Positions 26,439 to 35,714 of a DNA stretch of 64,000 nt are shown piece by piece. The notes below the pieces were generated by a model, which worked only from the letters and a program-made list of their open reading frames with translations, was not told the origin of the DNA and did not search any database. A program made the translations under genes and the position numbers. Position 1 is the stretch's first letter. The number at the start of each line of letters is the position of its first letter. Source of the DNA: Iodidimonas nitroreducens. GTDB taxonomy: Bacteria; Pseudomonadota; Alphaproteobacteria; Sphingomonadales; Rhodothalassiaceae. The stretch lies in assembly GCF_008579165.1 (NCBI RefSeq), contig NZ_BKCN01000010.1. One strand, given 5' to 3'.

Positions 26439-27104
26439 TCAAGGTCGGGATGGGGGCTGATGATCATCAACCCGAATGGCGACATGGGCCTCTTGGTCGA
26501 TGGGCGCACCTTGGAGCGCCGTACCTTTATTGCGGGCCGGATCGCTGATCGCTTCCAAGGTGATGCGGTCGATCCCCACCCCTTCGCGCAATAAAAAGGC
26601 CCGCACGGCCAAAGCCCGGGCCAAAGCGTGCTCCAAAGCCTGCGCCCGATCATCATCATCTTGTGATATGGAACCGGTGCGGCTGGTGATGATGATTTTG
26701 TCCTTGGCGGCGCGCAGGCGCTGGGCCAGCCGGGATAATTGATCCGCCTCGCTTCGATTAAGGGCGATGCGATCCTCTTCAAAGCGGAAATCAAGGGGCC
26801 GCACGGGCAGCAGGAAACGCTCCAGCGGGGCGATGTCTCCGGCCTTGGCGGGGGAGGGAGCAGGGGCGGGGGAGGACGATCTCCCCGGATCGGCGGCTTG
26901 AGTCTCGGGGTCTGGCTGGTCTTTCCGTGGTTTGGGGGCTGCTTTTTTCGCCTCGTCGGGGGTCACCGGCATGGGCACCGCATGATCGGGGCTTTTGGGG
27001 CGATAGGGCCAGCCCACGGGCTCGTCTTTTTGTTGGGCCAGCGCTGGAAACGGGGTGAAACCAAGCATAAGGCCGATCAACAAAAGACGCGCCTTCGTGA
27101 TCAT
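26439..27104 (-). CDS. Secreted protein with OmpA-like C-terminal region
   Basis: 221 residues. Signal peptide (LLLIGLMLGFTPFPALA, cleavage about residue 24), a Pro/Lys/Asp-rich linker (about 30-95), and a C-terminal domain that resembles an OmpA fold without its peptidoglycan-binding Asp-Arg pair (DQLSRLAQRLRAAKDKIII, ALARALAVRAFLLREGVGIDRI). Its ATG shares one base with the stop of the phosphatase gene (TGATG). Position next to the stator pair suggests a periplasmic partner; this is inference. Confidence 0.7.
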   Translation of the reverse strand: MITKARLLLIGLMLGFTPFPALAQQKDEPVGWPYRPKSPDHAVPMPVTPDEAKKAAPKPRKDQPDPETQAADPGRSSSPAPAPSPAKAGDIAPLERFLLPVRPLDFRFEEDRIALNRSEADQLSRLAQRLRAAKDKIIITSRTGSISQDDDDRAQALEHALARALAVRAFLLREGVGIDRITLEAISDPARNKGTALQGAPIDQEAHVAIRVDDHQPPSRP

Positions 27105-27919
27105 CAGTCGTCGCGATCAGCCGATCGGCCTGCACCGCGCAGGATTTTCAGCATGGGCAGATGCAGATGGGTATTGGCGGCAATGATGGTGCCATTTTGC
27201 AGCATCTGTGCCCCGCCCTTGAGATCGCTGACAAAGCCACCGGCTTCGCGGACCAGCAATATCCCGGCGGCGATATCCCATTTTTGCAGATCGCTTTCCC
27301 AAAAGCCTTCATAGCGCCCGGCGGCAACATAAGCGAGATCAAGGGATGCCGAGCCAAAGCGGCGAATGCCCGCCACTTCGGGGGTAAAGGCTGCCAATTG
27401 CCGCAGAAAAGCCGGATGATCGGGCTTGCCCATGAAGGGAATACCGGTGGCGAGCAGGGATTGCGCCAATGTGCTGCGCCCCGAAACCCGCAAGCGCTGA
27501 TCATTGACGAACGCGCCATTGCCCTTATCGGCCCAGAACAGTTCGTCTTTCAACACATCATAAACAATGCCTGAAACGATCTCGCCGCGTTCTTCCACCG
27601 CGATGGTGATCGCCCAATGGGGCAGGCCATGCAGGAAATTGGTGGTGCCATCAAGGGGATCGACGATCCAGCGGCTTTCGCCCGGCTCGCCTTCCACTTC
27701 GCCGCGTTCTTCCATCAGAAAGCCAAAGCGCGGGCGGCCCTTTTTCAATTCGGTGTAAAGGATCTGCTCGGCGCGGCGGTCGGCTTCGGAGACGAAATCC
27801 GCCGGGCCCTTTTGCGAGACCTGCAAATGCTCGACCTCGCCAAAATCGCGGCGCAGATTGCGCGCGGCTTTTTCGGCGGCGGCGGCCATAACATTGACCA
27901 GAGGGGAGCGACGGGCCAT
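27104..27919 (-). CDS. suhB: Inositol-monophosphatase-family phosphatase (SuhB-like)
   Basis: 271 residues. The metal-binding motifs are intact: MEERGE, WIVDPLDGTTNFLHGLP, and WDIAAGILLVREAGG near the C terminus. The substrate may be inositol phosphate or another sugar phosphate; bacterial SuhB also has RNA-polymerase roles. It overlaps efp by one base (TGATG), and an efp-suhB pair is common in alphaproteobacteria. Confidence 0.9.
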   Translation of the reverse strand: MARRSPLVNVMAAAAEKAARNLRRDFGEVEHLQVSQKGPADFVSEADRRAEQILYTELKKGRPRFGFLMEERGEVEGEPGESRWIVDPLDGTTNFLHGLPHWAITIAVEERGEIVSGIVYDVLKDELFWADKGNGAFVNDQRLRVSGRSTLAQSLLATGIPFMGKPDHPAFLRQLAAFTPEVAGIRRFGSASLDLAYVAAGRYEGFWESDLQKWDIAAGILLVREAGGFVSDLKGGAQMLQNGTIIAANTHLHLPMLKILRGAGRSADRDD

Positions 27920-28482
27920 CAGTCGGCCCGCTTTACATAGCTGGAATCTTCGGTGGCCACGATGATGCGATCCCCTTCATTGACGAAGGGCGGCACCATC
28001 ACCCGCACGCCATTTTCCATGCGCGCAGGCTTATAGGATGAAGAGGCGGTTTGCCCCTTCACCACCGGTTCGGTTTCGGTCACGGTCAGTTCCACCTGTT
28101 CGGGCAGATGCACCCCCAAAGGCGCGCCATCATACATTTCAAGCTGCACATCCATACCATCGCGCAGGAACACCGATTGCTCGCCCACATCGGCCCGGGT
28201 AAGGGCGATCTGTTCATAGCTTTCGGTATCCATAAAGGTGAACATGTCACCATCCATGAACAGAAACTGATAATCACGCTGTTCAAGGCGAACCTTTTCA
28301 ACCTTTTCCGACGAGCGGAAGCGTTCATTCAGCTTCGAGCCATCGCGCAGGTTTTTCAATTCCACCTGCAAATAAGCCCCGCCCTTGCCGGGCTGGGTGT
28401 GCTGGATTTTCACTGCGCGCCACAGGCCGCCTTTATGTTCGATCACATTGCCGGGTCGAACGGCATTTCCATCGATCTTCAT
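27919..28482 (-). CDS. efp: Translation elongation factor P
   Basis: 187 residues in three beta-barrel domains. The modification loop reads QHTQPGKGGAY with Lys33 as the probable modified residue, the EpmA-type Lys rather than Arg. The C-terminal domain has YKPARMENGVRVMVPPFVNEG. It relieves ribosome stalling at polyproline, relevant to the Pro-rich TonB and adaptor proteins encoded here. No epmA or epmB is in the window. Confidence 0.96.
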   Translation of the reverse strand: MKIDGNAVRPGNVIEHKGGLWRAVKIQHTQPGKGGAYLQVELKNLRDGSKLNERFRSSEKVEKVRLEQRDYQFLFMDGDMFTFMDTESYEQIALTRADVGEQSVFLRDGMDVQLEMYDGAPLGVHLPEQVELTVTETEPVVKGQTASSSYKPARMENGVRVMVPPFVNEGDRIIVATEDSSYVKRAD

Positions 28483-28617
28483 CGTTTGGTATCACTTTAT
28501 CACAATGGTTGGGTCATGAAGGCCCCACCAGAAGGCCTTCAGCAGAAATCGATGGCCTTCTAGCAGAGCCGGGCGGTGCGTTCAATCCTTAGGGATGCCC
28601 GGGCGTTCACCCGATCA

Positions 28618-29277
28618 TTAAGACGCCGGCTGAAAGGCCGCATCGATCGCCGTGTTCAGCGCGCTGATCGCTGCCGCCGGGCCATCCGCATGCCCCCACA
28701 CATAGCCCGAGATCGCCAGAAAATCCGCCCCGGCCCGAACCAGATCTCCGCAATTCGTGGCGGTGATGCCGCCTATGGCCACACAGGGAATTTCGGAAAT
28801 CTCTGACCAGATCTCTAAAGTTTCCAATTCGGCCTGATGCTCGATCTTTTTGGTATCGCTGGGGAAAAACGCTCCGAATGCCACATAATCCGCGCCTTGA
28901 TCCCCGGCATCGAAAGCCAGATGGCGCGAATTATGGCAGGTTACGCCAATATCCTTGTTAAAGCCCAAAAGATTGCGGGCGGTGGCAATATCGCCATCCT
29001 TTTGCCCCAGATGCACCCCATCGGCATCGCAGGCTTTGGCAAGATCGGCGCGATCATTGATCAGGAAAGCGGCATCATGGGCATGGGCAATGGGCATCAG
29101 CCGCCGCGCGGCTGCCAGCACCGTTTCATCATCGGCCCCCTTGAGGCGCAATTGCACGCAGGCAATATCGCCGCCGGAAAAAGCGGCTTCAAGCTTTTGG
29201 GCCGCCGCATCAGGCTCCAGATGATCGGGGGTGATCAGATAGATGCGCGGGCGATCACGCCCGGGGGGGTTGGTCAT
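28618..29277 (-). CDS. thiE: Thiamine phosphate synthase
   Basis: 219 residues, TIM barrel: RIYLITPDHLEPD, CVQLRLKGADD, INDRADLAKACDADGVHLGQ, VAFGAFFPSDTKK and IPCVAIGGITATN. It joins the thiazole and pyrimidine moieties. No TPP riboswitch is visible upstream, where only 24 nt separate it from the aldolase gene; it probably belongs to that operon. Confidence 0.92.
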   Translation of the reverse strand: MTNPPGRDRPRIYLITPDHLEPDAAAQKLEAAFSGGDIACVQLRLKGADDETVLAAARRLMPIAHAHDAAFLINDRADLAKACDADGVHLGQKDGDIATARNLLGFNKDIGVTCHNSRHLAFDAGDQGADYVAFGAFFPSDTKKIEHQAELETLEIWSEISEIPCVAIGGITATNCGDLVRAGADFLAISGYVWGHADGPAAAISALNTAIDAAFQPAS

Positions 29278-29301
29278 TTTAGTCCTTTCGGCCCTTTTCG
29301 A

Positions 29302-30222
29302 TCAGGCCTTTCCCTTATAGATATCGACGATCTGAGACAACATCGCCAGGGCTTCATCGCGCGGACGCTGGAAACTGTTGCGCCCGATGATCGAGCCATG
29401 GCCGCCACCATCGCGAATGGCGCGGGCATCGTCATAAAGGCTATCGGCCCCTTTTTTATTGCCACCGGAAAAAACCACCAGCCGGGTGCCATTATAGGCC
29501 GCCTGCATGATATGGCGCACCCGTGCAGCCTGGCTTGCGCGATCGATGCCGGTTGTCTGATAGACCTTGGCGGCTTCGGGCTGTTCCAGATGATCGCTGG
29601 GCAGTTTCACCTTGATGATATGCGCCCCCAATGAGGCCGCCAGATGGGCGGCATAGGCCCCAACATCAAGGGCGGTTTCCCCTTCTTTCGATAAAGCCCC
29701 GCCGCGCGGATAGCTCCATAAGACAACCGCCAGCCCCAGGGCTTTGGCTTCTGCCGCAAGCTCGCGAAATTCTTCGGCCATTTCATTGAAAAAAGGCGAT
29801 CCGGGATAGACCGTAAAGCCAATGGCTCCACAGCCCAGCCGCAGAGCATCATCGATGCCGCCATGGATGGTGCTGTCTTTTTCCGGTGCCCAGCTATTGG
29901 AACTATTGAGCTTTAAAATAAGGGGAATGCGCCCCGCCGCCCGATCCGCCACCGCCTCCATCATGCCTAAAGTGGTGGTATAGGCATTCAATCCGGCATC
30001 GATGGCCAATTGCAGGTGATAATTGGGATCATAAGCATCGGGATTGACCGCAAAGGACCGTGCCGGGCCATGTTCAAAGCCCTGATCAACTGGCAGAATG
30101 ACCATTTTACCGGTGCCTGCCAGCTTGCCGGTCATCAGGATTCGGGCCAGATTGGCCTTACTGCCCGGCGTATCGGATTCATAGTGAGACAGGATGGATT
30201 GGACGGTGCGCGACAGCCTCAT
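29302..30222 (-). CDS. Class I fructose-bisphosphate aldolase (DhnA/FbaB type)
   Basis: 306 residues. Motifs: ILPVDQGFEHGPARSF, LKLNSSNSW, AIGFTVYPGSPFF, VLWSYPRGG, and IIKVKLPSD with the probable Schiff-base Lys, then VVFSGGNKKG. This is the archaeal-type class I aldolase (metal-independent), not the FbaA class II enzyme. It follows pgk, gap and tkt in the same direction. Confidence 0.9.
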   Translation of the reverse strand: MRLSRTVQSILSHYESDTPGSKANLARILMTGKLAGTGKMVILPVDQGFEHGPARSFAVNPDAYDPNYHLQLAIDAGLNAYTTTLGMMEAVADRAAGRIPLILKLNSSNSWAPEKDSTIHGGIDDALRLGCGAIGFTVYPGSPFFNEMAEEFRELAAEAKALGLAVVLWSYPRGGALSKEGETALDVGAYAAHLAASLGAHIIKVKLPSDHLEQPEAAKVYQTTGIDRASQAARVRHIMQAAYNGTRLVVFSGGNKKGADSLYDDARAIRDGGGHGSIIGRNSFQRPRDEALAMLSQIVDIYKGKA

Positions 30223-30325
30223 TGAACATTTCCCCAGTGTGAAAGAGCAAAATTTTGTTCGTCTTTACACCACTGTTCATAAAGGAGCAATTGCCCACTA
30301 TAGAGAGCGTGCGCGGAAAAAGCGT

Positions 30326-31516
30326 TCAGCCTTCGAGTGCCGCCACCCCGGGGAGTGTTTTGCCTTCCATCCATTCCAGAAAAGCACCGCCCGCCGTGGA
30401 GATATGGGTCAGTTGATCGCCCACCCCGGCCAGATTGATGGCGGAAACGGTATCCCCACCCCCGGCAACGCTGAGCAGATGGCTCGCTTTCGTCAGCCGA
30501 CCGGCTTCATGGGCCAGTGCCATGGTCGCCTGATCAAAGGGTTTGAGCTCAAACGCCCCCATCGGGCCATTCCACACCAGTGTTTTCGCCTGTTGCAGCA
30601 CCTGTTTTAAGGCCTCCACCGTGGCGGGGCCGGCATCAAGGATCATCTCATCATCGGCAATATCGGTGATGGCGGCAATCCGGTGCGGGGCATTTTCGGC
30701 AAAAGCCTTGGCCGCCATCGCATCGATGGGCAGATGAATGGTGCAGCCCGCAGCCTTGGCCCGCTCCAGAATGGCGCGGGCGGTATCGGCCAGATCGCGC
30801 TCGGCCAGCGAGGTGCCGATGGCATGGCCCTGAGCAAACAGAAAGCTGTTGGCCATGCCGCCGCCGATGATCAGATGATCGACCTTTTCCACCAGATGGG
30901 TCAGCACATCAAGCTTGGATGAAACCTTGGCCCCGCCCACGATGGCCGCTACCGGGCGCGTGGGATTGCCCAGCGCCTTTTCTAAAGCATCCAGCTCCAT
31001 CGCCATTGTTTCGCCTGCGTAATGAGGCAGCAGATGCGCCAGCCCTACGGTGGAAGCATGGGCGCGATGGGCAGCCGAAAAGGCATCATTGACATAAAGA
31101 TCGCCCAAAGCAGCAAGGGCCCCGGCAAAGGCCGGGTCATTCGCCTCTTCGCCTTCATGAAAGCGCAGATTTTGAAGCAAAACAATGCCCGCATCACCCT
31201 TCAGCGCTGCGGCCGCAACCGGCCCGATGCAATCGGCGGCAAAGCCCACCGGCTCGCCAAAAGCCGCTTCCAAGGCGGGCACGAGCGGCTCCAGGCTCAT
31301 ATCGGGTACCACCGCCCCCTTGGGCCGCCCGAAATGCGAGAGCAGGGCCACCTGCGCCCCTTTTTGGCGCAGGGCCTTCACCGTCGCCACCGCGGCTTTA
31401 ATGCGGGTATCATCAGCCACCCGGCCATCCTGAATGGGAACATTCAAATCGGCACGCACCAGTGCGGTTTTGCCGGAAAGATCGCCCAGATCGGCAATGC
31501 GCTTATAGGCTGTCAT
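30326..31516 (-). CDS. pgk: Phosphoglycerate kinase
   Basis: 396 residues, full length. RADLNVPIQDGRVADDTRI near the N terminus, LLSHFGRPKGAV, NDAFSAAHRAHASTVGLA, GGAKVSSKLDVL and VWNGPMGAFELKPF, and the C-terminal VAGGGDTVSAI. It makes ATP from 1,3-bisphosphoglycerate. It lies 49 nt after gap. Confidence 0.96.
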   Translation of the reverse strand: MTAYKRIADLGDLSGKTALVRADLNVPIQDGRVADDTRIKAAVATVKALRQKGAQVALLSHFGRPKGAVVPDMSLEPLVPALEAAFGEPVGFAADCIGPVAAAALKGDAGIVLLQNLRFHEGEEANDPAFAGALAALGDLYVNDAFSAAHRAHASTVGLAHLLPHYAGETMAMELDALEKALGNPTRPVAAIVGGAKVSSKLDVLTHLVEKVDHLIIGGGMANSFLFAQGHAIGTSLAERDLADTARAILERAKAAGCTIHLPIDAMAAKAFAENAPHRIAAITDIADDEMILDAGPATVEALKQVLQQAKTLVWNGPMGAFELKPFDQATMALAHEAGRLTKASHLLSVAGGGDTVSAINLAGVGDQLTHISTAGGAFLEWMEGKTLPGVAALEG

Positions 31517-31565
31517 GAAAGCTCTCTTTTAATAGATGGCAGGGTGGCGGGATGGCTCGGCGAAC

Positions 31566-32573
31566 TCAGCCCAATTGGGCCATTTTGCGCGCTGTATCCA
31601 CCATGCGGTTCGAGAAACCCCATTCATTGTCATACCATGCCATCACCCGCACAAAAGTGCCATCGATCACCTGCGTTCCCGTGGGATCAAGGCTGGAACT
31701 GGCCGGGCAATGATTGAAATCGATGGAAACGGCGGGGTCTTCGACAATATCCAGAATGCCTTTCATCGGCCCTTCGGCGGCGGCGCGCATCAGCGCATTC
31801 ACCGCATCGGCGCTGGTGGCTTTGCTGACATTCACCTTCAGATCGACCATCGAGACATTGGGCGTGGGCACCCGCACCGCCGAGCCATCGAGCTTGCCAG
31901 CCAGATCGGGCAACACAAGGCCCACGGCGCGCGCGGCCCCGGTGCTGGTAGGGATCATCGACAGGGCCGCAGCCCGGGCCCGGCGGGGGTCCTTGTGCAG
32001 GCTATCCTGCAGGCGCTGATCGGCGGTATAGGCATGAACCGTGGTCATATAGCCGCGTTCGATTACCAGATGATCGTGCAGAACCTTGGCGATGGGGGCA
32101 AGGCAATTGGTGGTGCACGAAGCGTTTGAAACGATTTTATGGTCAGCGGTCAGCTTGTCGTCATTGACGCCAAAAACCACGGTCAGCGGCACATTGGTGG
32201 CAGGCGCTGAAATCAGCACTTTTTTCGCGCCGCCATCCAGATGCGCCTGCGCCTGTTCGCCGCTGGTAAAGCGCCCGGTGCATTCCAGAACCACATCCAC
32301 CCCCAGATCGCCCCAGGGCAGCTTGGCCGGATCGGGATTGGCGAACACCTTGATTTCGCGCCCATTGACGGTCATCGCGCCATCACCACCCGTCACCTTG
32401 CCGGGGAAATTGCCATGCACACTATCGCGGCGGAGCAGATAGGCATTCATCTCCGCATCGCCCAGATCATTGATGGCCACGACCTCGATATCGTCGCGAT
32501 GGGTTTCTTCAATTGCCCGCAGAACCAGCCGGCCAATCCGGCCAAAGCCATTGATGGCGAAACGAATGCTCAT
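31566..32573 (-). CDS. gap: Glyceraldehyde-3-phosphate dehydrogenase
   Basis: 335 residues. NAD fold INGFGRIGRLVLRA; active-site SNASCTTNCLAP with the catalytic Cys; STGAARAVGLVLPDLAGKL and WYDNEWGFSNRMVD. The residues after the first strand (INDLGD) suggest NAD rather than NADP preference. Part of the tkt-gap-pgk-fba cluster. Confidence 0.96.
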   Translation of the reverse strand: MSIRFAINGFGRIGRLVLRAIEETHRDDIEVVAINDLGDAEMNAYLLRRDSVHGNFPGKVTGGDGAMTVNGREIKVFANPDPAKLPWGDLGVDVVLECTGRFTSGEQAQAHLDGGAKKVLISAPATNVPLTVVFGVNDDKLTADHKIVSNASCTTNCLAPIAKVLHDHLVIERGYMTTVHAYTADQRLQDSLHKDPRRARAAALSMIPTSTGAARAVGLVLPDLAGKLDGSAVRVPTPNVSMVDLKVNVSKATSADAVNALMRAAAEGPMKGILDIVEDPAVSIDFNHCPASSSLDPTGTQVIDGTFVRVMAWYDNEWGFSNRMVDTARKMAQLG

Positions 32574-32615
32574 GATATGTCCTCAATTATGTCTCGATTG
32601 GCAGATTATGTCGTT

Positions 32616-34618
32616 CTATAGCCGGGAAGTGATGGCTTCAACAACCGCTTCGGTCGTAATTCCAAAATATGTGAACAGATCCGATGCCGGGGCCGAGGCG
32701 CCAAAGCCGGTCATGCCGATGATCACGCCCTTGCGGCCCACATAGCGTTCCCAGCCATAGGTGCTGGCGGCTTCCACAGCCAGCCGGATCACATCGGGCA
32801 GATCATCGCCCAAAACAGCGGCGCGATAGGCGGCTGGCTCGGCATCAAACAGCGATGTGCAGGGCATGGACACCACGCGGGTGGGGATGTTTTTCGCTTC
32901 CAGCCGTTCCTGTGCCTCGATAGCAAGGCTGACCTCAGACCCGGAGGCGATCAGAATGGCGCGTGGGGTACCGCCTTTGGCCTCGCGCAGGATATAGCCG
33001 CCCCGGGCGCTCAGATTCTCGTCGCTTTTGTCGAGCCGAAGCTGCGGCAGACCCTGACGGGTGAGGGATAAAACAGAGGGTGTTTCCCCGGATTTGAGGG
33101 CGGCATCCCAGCATTCTGCGGTTTCCACCACATCGGCAGGGCGAAACACATGCAGATTGGGCATGGCGCGCAGGCTGGCCAGATGCTCCACCGGCTGATG
33201 GGTGGGGCCATCTTCGCCCAAACCGATCGAATCATGGTCATCACATAGATCACCCGCAATTTCATCAACGCCGAAAGCCGAATGGCCGGGCGGCAATAAT
33301 CGGTAAACACCAGAAAGGTGCCGCCATAAGGAATGAAGCCGCCATGGAGCGCGATGCCGTTCATCGCTGCGGCCATGCCGAATTCGCGCACCCCATAATG
33401 GATATAGCGGCCCGCAAAATCATCCCCATCGATGATGGCGAGACCCTTGGTTTTCGTATTGTTGGACCCGCTCAAATCCGCCGAACCGCCGATCAGATCG
33501 GGCACCGCTTCATTGATGACCTCAAGCATCATTTCCGATGCCTTGCGGGTGGCCACCTTCACCGGCTTTTTGATCAGGCTGTCGATATAATCCTCCACCG
33601 CCTTGTCAAATCCGGCGGGCAGAGCGCCGCACAGCCGCCGCTCCATCTCGGCCCGCTGATCGGCGGGCAGGGCATCGAAACGCTGATACCATGCCTCGGC
33701 CAAAGCTTTGGAGCGGCTGCCGATGCGCAGCCATTCAGCGCGAATATCGGCGGGAATATCAAAGGCCGGGTGCTCCCAACCCAATTGAGCGCGGCTCAAA
33801 GCGATTTCATCGGCCCCCAAAGGCGAGCCATGGCTTGATGCCTTGCCCGATTTATTGGGCGAGCCAAAGCCGATGGTGGTGCGGCAGGCAATCAGCGAGG
33901 GGCGATCATCGGCCAAAGCTTCGGCAATGGCGGCTTCCACCGCTTCCGCATCATGGCCATCAACGCCCGAGACATGCCAGCCATAGGCTTCAAAACGGGC
34001 GCGGCTGTCGTCGCTGAAAGACAGTGATGTGGGGCCATCGATGGAAATGCCATTGTCATCATATAAAACGATCAGCCGCGAAAGCCGCAGATGTCCGGCG
34101 AGCGATGCCGCTTCATGGCTCACCCCTTCCATCAGGCAGCCATCGCCGGCAATCACATAGGTATGATGATCGCAAAGGCCGGGATGGCGGGCGGCTTCCA
34201 TGCGTTCGGCCAAAGCCATGCCCACGGCGGTGGCCAGCCCCTGACCCAGTGGGCCGGTGGTGGTCTCGATCCCCGGCAGTTCACCATATTCGGGATGCCC
34301 GGCGGTGGGGGAATGTAGCTGGCGGAAATTTTTCAGATCATCAAGGGTCGGCCGCTCATAGCCGGTGAGATGCAACAGCGAATACAGCAGCATCGAGCCA
34401 TGACCGGCGGATAAAACGAATCGGTCGCGATCGGGCCATTCCGGCTTTTGGGGATCGAAACGCAAAAACTTGCTGAATAAAACCGTGGCCACATCGGCCA
34501 TGCCCATGGGCATTCCGGGGTGGCCGGAATTGGCTTTTTCCACCGCATCCATCGATAAGGCGCGGATGGCATTGGCAAGGATTTCAGGCGAGAGGGTATC
34601 GACATCTTGATCGGACAT
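32616..34618 (-). CDS. tkt: Transketolase, frameshifted once
   Basis: 667 residues once repaired. Thiamine-diphosphate enzyme: EKANSGHPGMPMGMADV, AGHGSMLLYSLLHL, AGDGCLMEGVSHEAASLAGH, and a C-terminal domain with GEDGPTHQPVEHLASLRA. The frame is lost near 33233, where ATG ACC ATG ATT should read ATG ACC CAT GAT: one C is missing. 2003 nt plus one base gives 668 codons, the usual length. The start at 34618 follows AAAAGG. First gene of the glycolytic cluster. Confidence 0.93.
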
Positions 34619-34845
34619 GTGCAGGCCTTTTGACGAGAGCGATGCCCGGCAGATGCCTGTTTTCATCGCTTCTTGGGGAATTTTGGCGCAACAATGCTGC
34701 GAGGGCCGATGAAGGTCAACCGCTTTCCCTGTTTTGCCCGCATTGACCGGGGCTTTATCGAGATCATAAAGTGGCCGGGTTAGCGATGGACCCCGAAAGA
34801 TCGTTGGCGACCGGAGGGGCCGAGCGCATGAACGGAGACAGATGG

Positions 34846-35133
34846 ATGACGATGGAGACAGGAAGTGGTGCCCTTGATAAAGCCACCCGGCGTTTGAAAA
34901 CGGCAATCAAGCGCCTTGAAACGGCTTTGGCCGATCAGCAGGCTCAAAATCAGGACCTGTCGCGGCAATTGGCCGAACTTCGCAGTGATGCCCGGAAAGA
35001 CAGCGAAAAAGATCAGATCATCGCGCAACTGCATGATGAGATCGAGAGCCTGCATCAACAGCGCCAGCAGATGAGCCGCAAGCTTGATGAAACCATCGCC
35101 ACGGTTGAACGGCTGATGCGGAGTGCCGCCTGA
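34846..35133 (+). CDS. DUF4164 coiled-coil protein upstream of zapA
   Basis: 95 residues, almost one long coiled coil: LDKATRRLKTAIKRLETALA, QNQDLSRQLAELRSDARK and IIAQLHDEIESLHQQRQQMS. Small coiled-coil proteins of this kind sit next to zapA in alphaproteobacteria and may take part in division, but no function is proved. The stop shares a base with the zapA ATG (TGATG). The start is uncertain; ATG 34828 also has a purine-rich site upstream. Confidence 0.75.
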   Translation: MTMETGSGALDKATRRLKTAIKRLETALADQQAQNQDLSRQLAELRSDARKDSEKDQIIAQLHDEIESLHQQRQQMSRKLDETIATVERLMRSAA

Positions 35134-35435
35134 TGGGCCAGATCAGCGTGAGCGTGAATAGCCAGAATTATACCCTTGCCTGCCGTGATGGCGAGGAGGA
35201 GCGCCTGCGGGATCTGACCCGGCAGGTGGATGAAAAAGCGCGGGATCTGTCGCAAAAGCTGGGGCAGGTGGGGGAAGCGCGCCTGCTTTTGATGGTGTCC
35301 CTGCTTTTGGCCGATGAATTGCGCGATCTGCGCGAACAGGGGCCGGGCCAGGAACGCGACCGGGCGGCGGCAAAATTGCTCGATGATGCAGCCCTGGAGA
35401 TCGAAGGGATTGTTGAACGGCTGCAAAGCGCTTAA
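35133..35435 (+). CDS. zapA: Cell division protein ZapA
   Basis: 100 residues. N-terminal beta domain (ISVSVNSQNYTLACRDGEEE) followed by the dimerisation helix (LRDLTRQVDEKARDL, LMVSLLLADELRDLRE). It crosslinks FtsZ filaments at the division site. Adjacent 6S RNA and cyclo-ligase genes confirm the identity by conserved order. Confidence 0.92.
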   Translation: MGQISVSVNSQNYTLACRDGEEERLRDLTRQVDEKARDLSQKLGQVGEARLLLMVSLLLADELRDLREQGPGQERDRAAAKLLDDAALEIEGIVERLQSA

Positions 35436-35440
35436 ATAAG

Positions 35441-35608
35441 GGGCTGGCGGGTTCTGCCCGGTGCGTGCGGCACTGTGAATCCCTGGGGCGATAATCTTCC
35501 GAATGGGAGCTGTCCCTGATCGGACCCTGGTCCGGTTATTACGGCACCCACCTGGTGCAACTGGCGCCAGAGGATCGACAAGACCCACGGCCATGGTGGG
35601 CCCGCCAA
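35441..35608 (+). ncRNA. ssrS: 6S RNA
   Basis: The ends pair as tggcggg (35445-35451) with cccgcca (35601-35607), closing a long rod. Inside lie the conserved ...gaatccctggggcgat... side and the opposite strand of the central bubble that mimics an open promoter for RNA polymerase sigma-70. Position between zapA and the 5-formyl-THF cyclo-ligase gene is the classic location. Ends are approximate. Directly downstream is a dispersed repeat. Confidence 0.9.
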
Positions 35609-35610
35609 CC

Positions 35611-35714
35611 TAGAGCATTTTCCGATCAAAGTGGATCGGATAAAATGCTCTCAATATCTGTTTGAACGCGATTTCCTTGCCGCGTCGTGATCCCACTCCG
35701 CTCGAAATCGCTCT
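35611..35714 (+). repeat. Dispersed 104-nt repeat, copy 2
   Basis: Nearly identical to 256-359. The hairpin agagcatttt-ccgatc / gatcgg-ataaaatgctct is more perfect here than in copy 1. It begins three bases after 6S RNA and ends inside the open frame of the cyclo-ligase gene. Confidence 0.88.

Noticed and set aside
31600..31620. tRNA-like T-loop string ggttcga
   Set aside because: It lies inside gap, with no acceptor or anticodon stem around it. No tRNA gene was found in the window.
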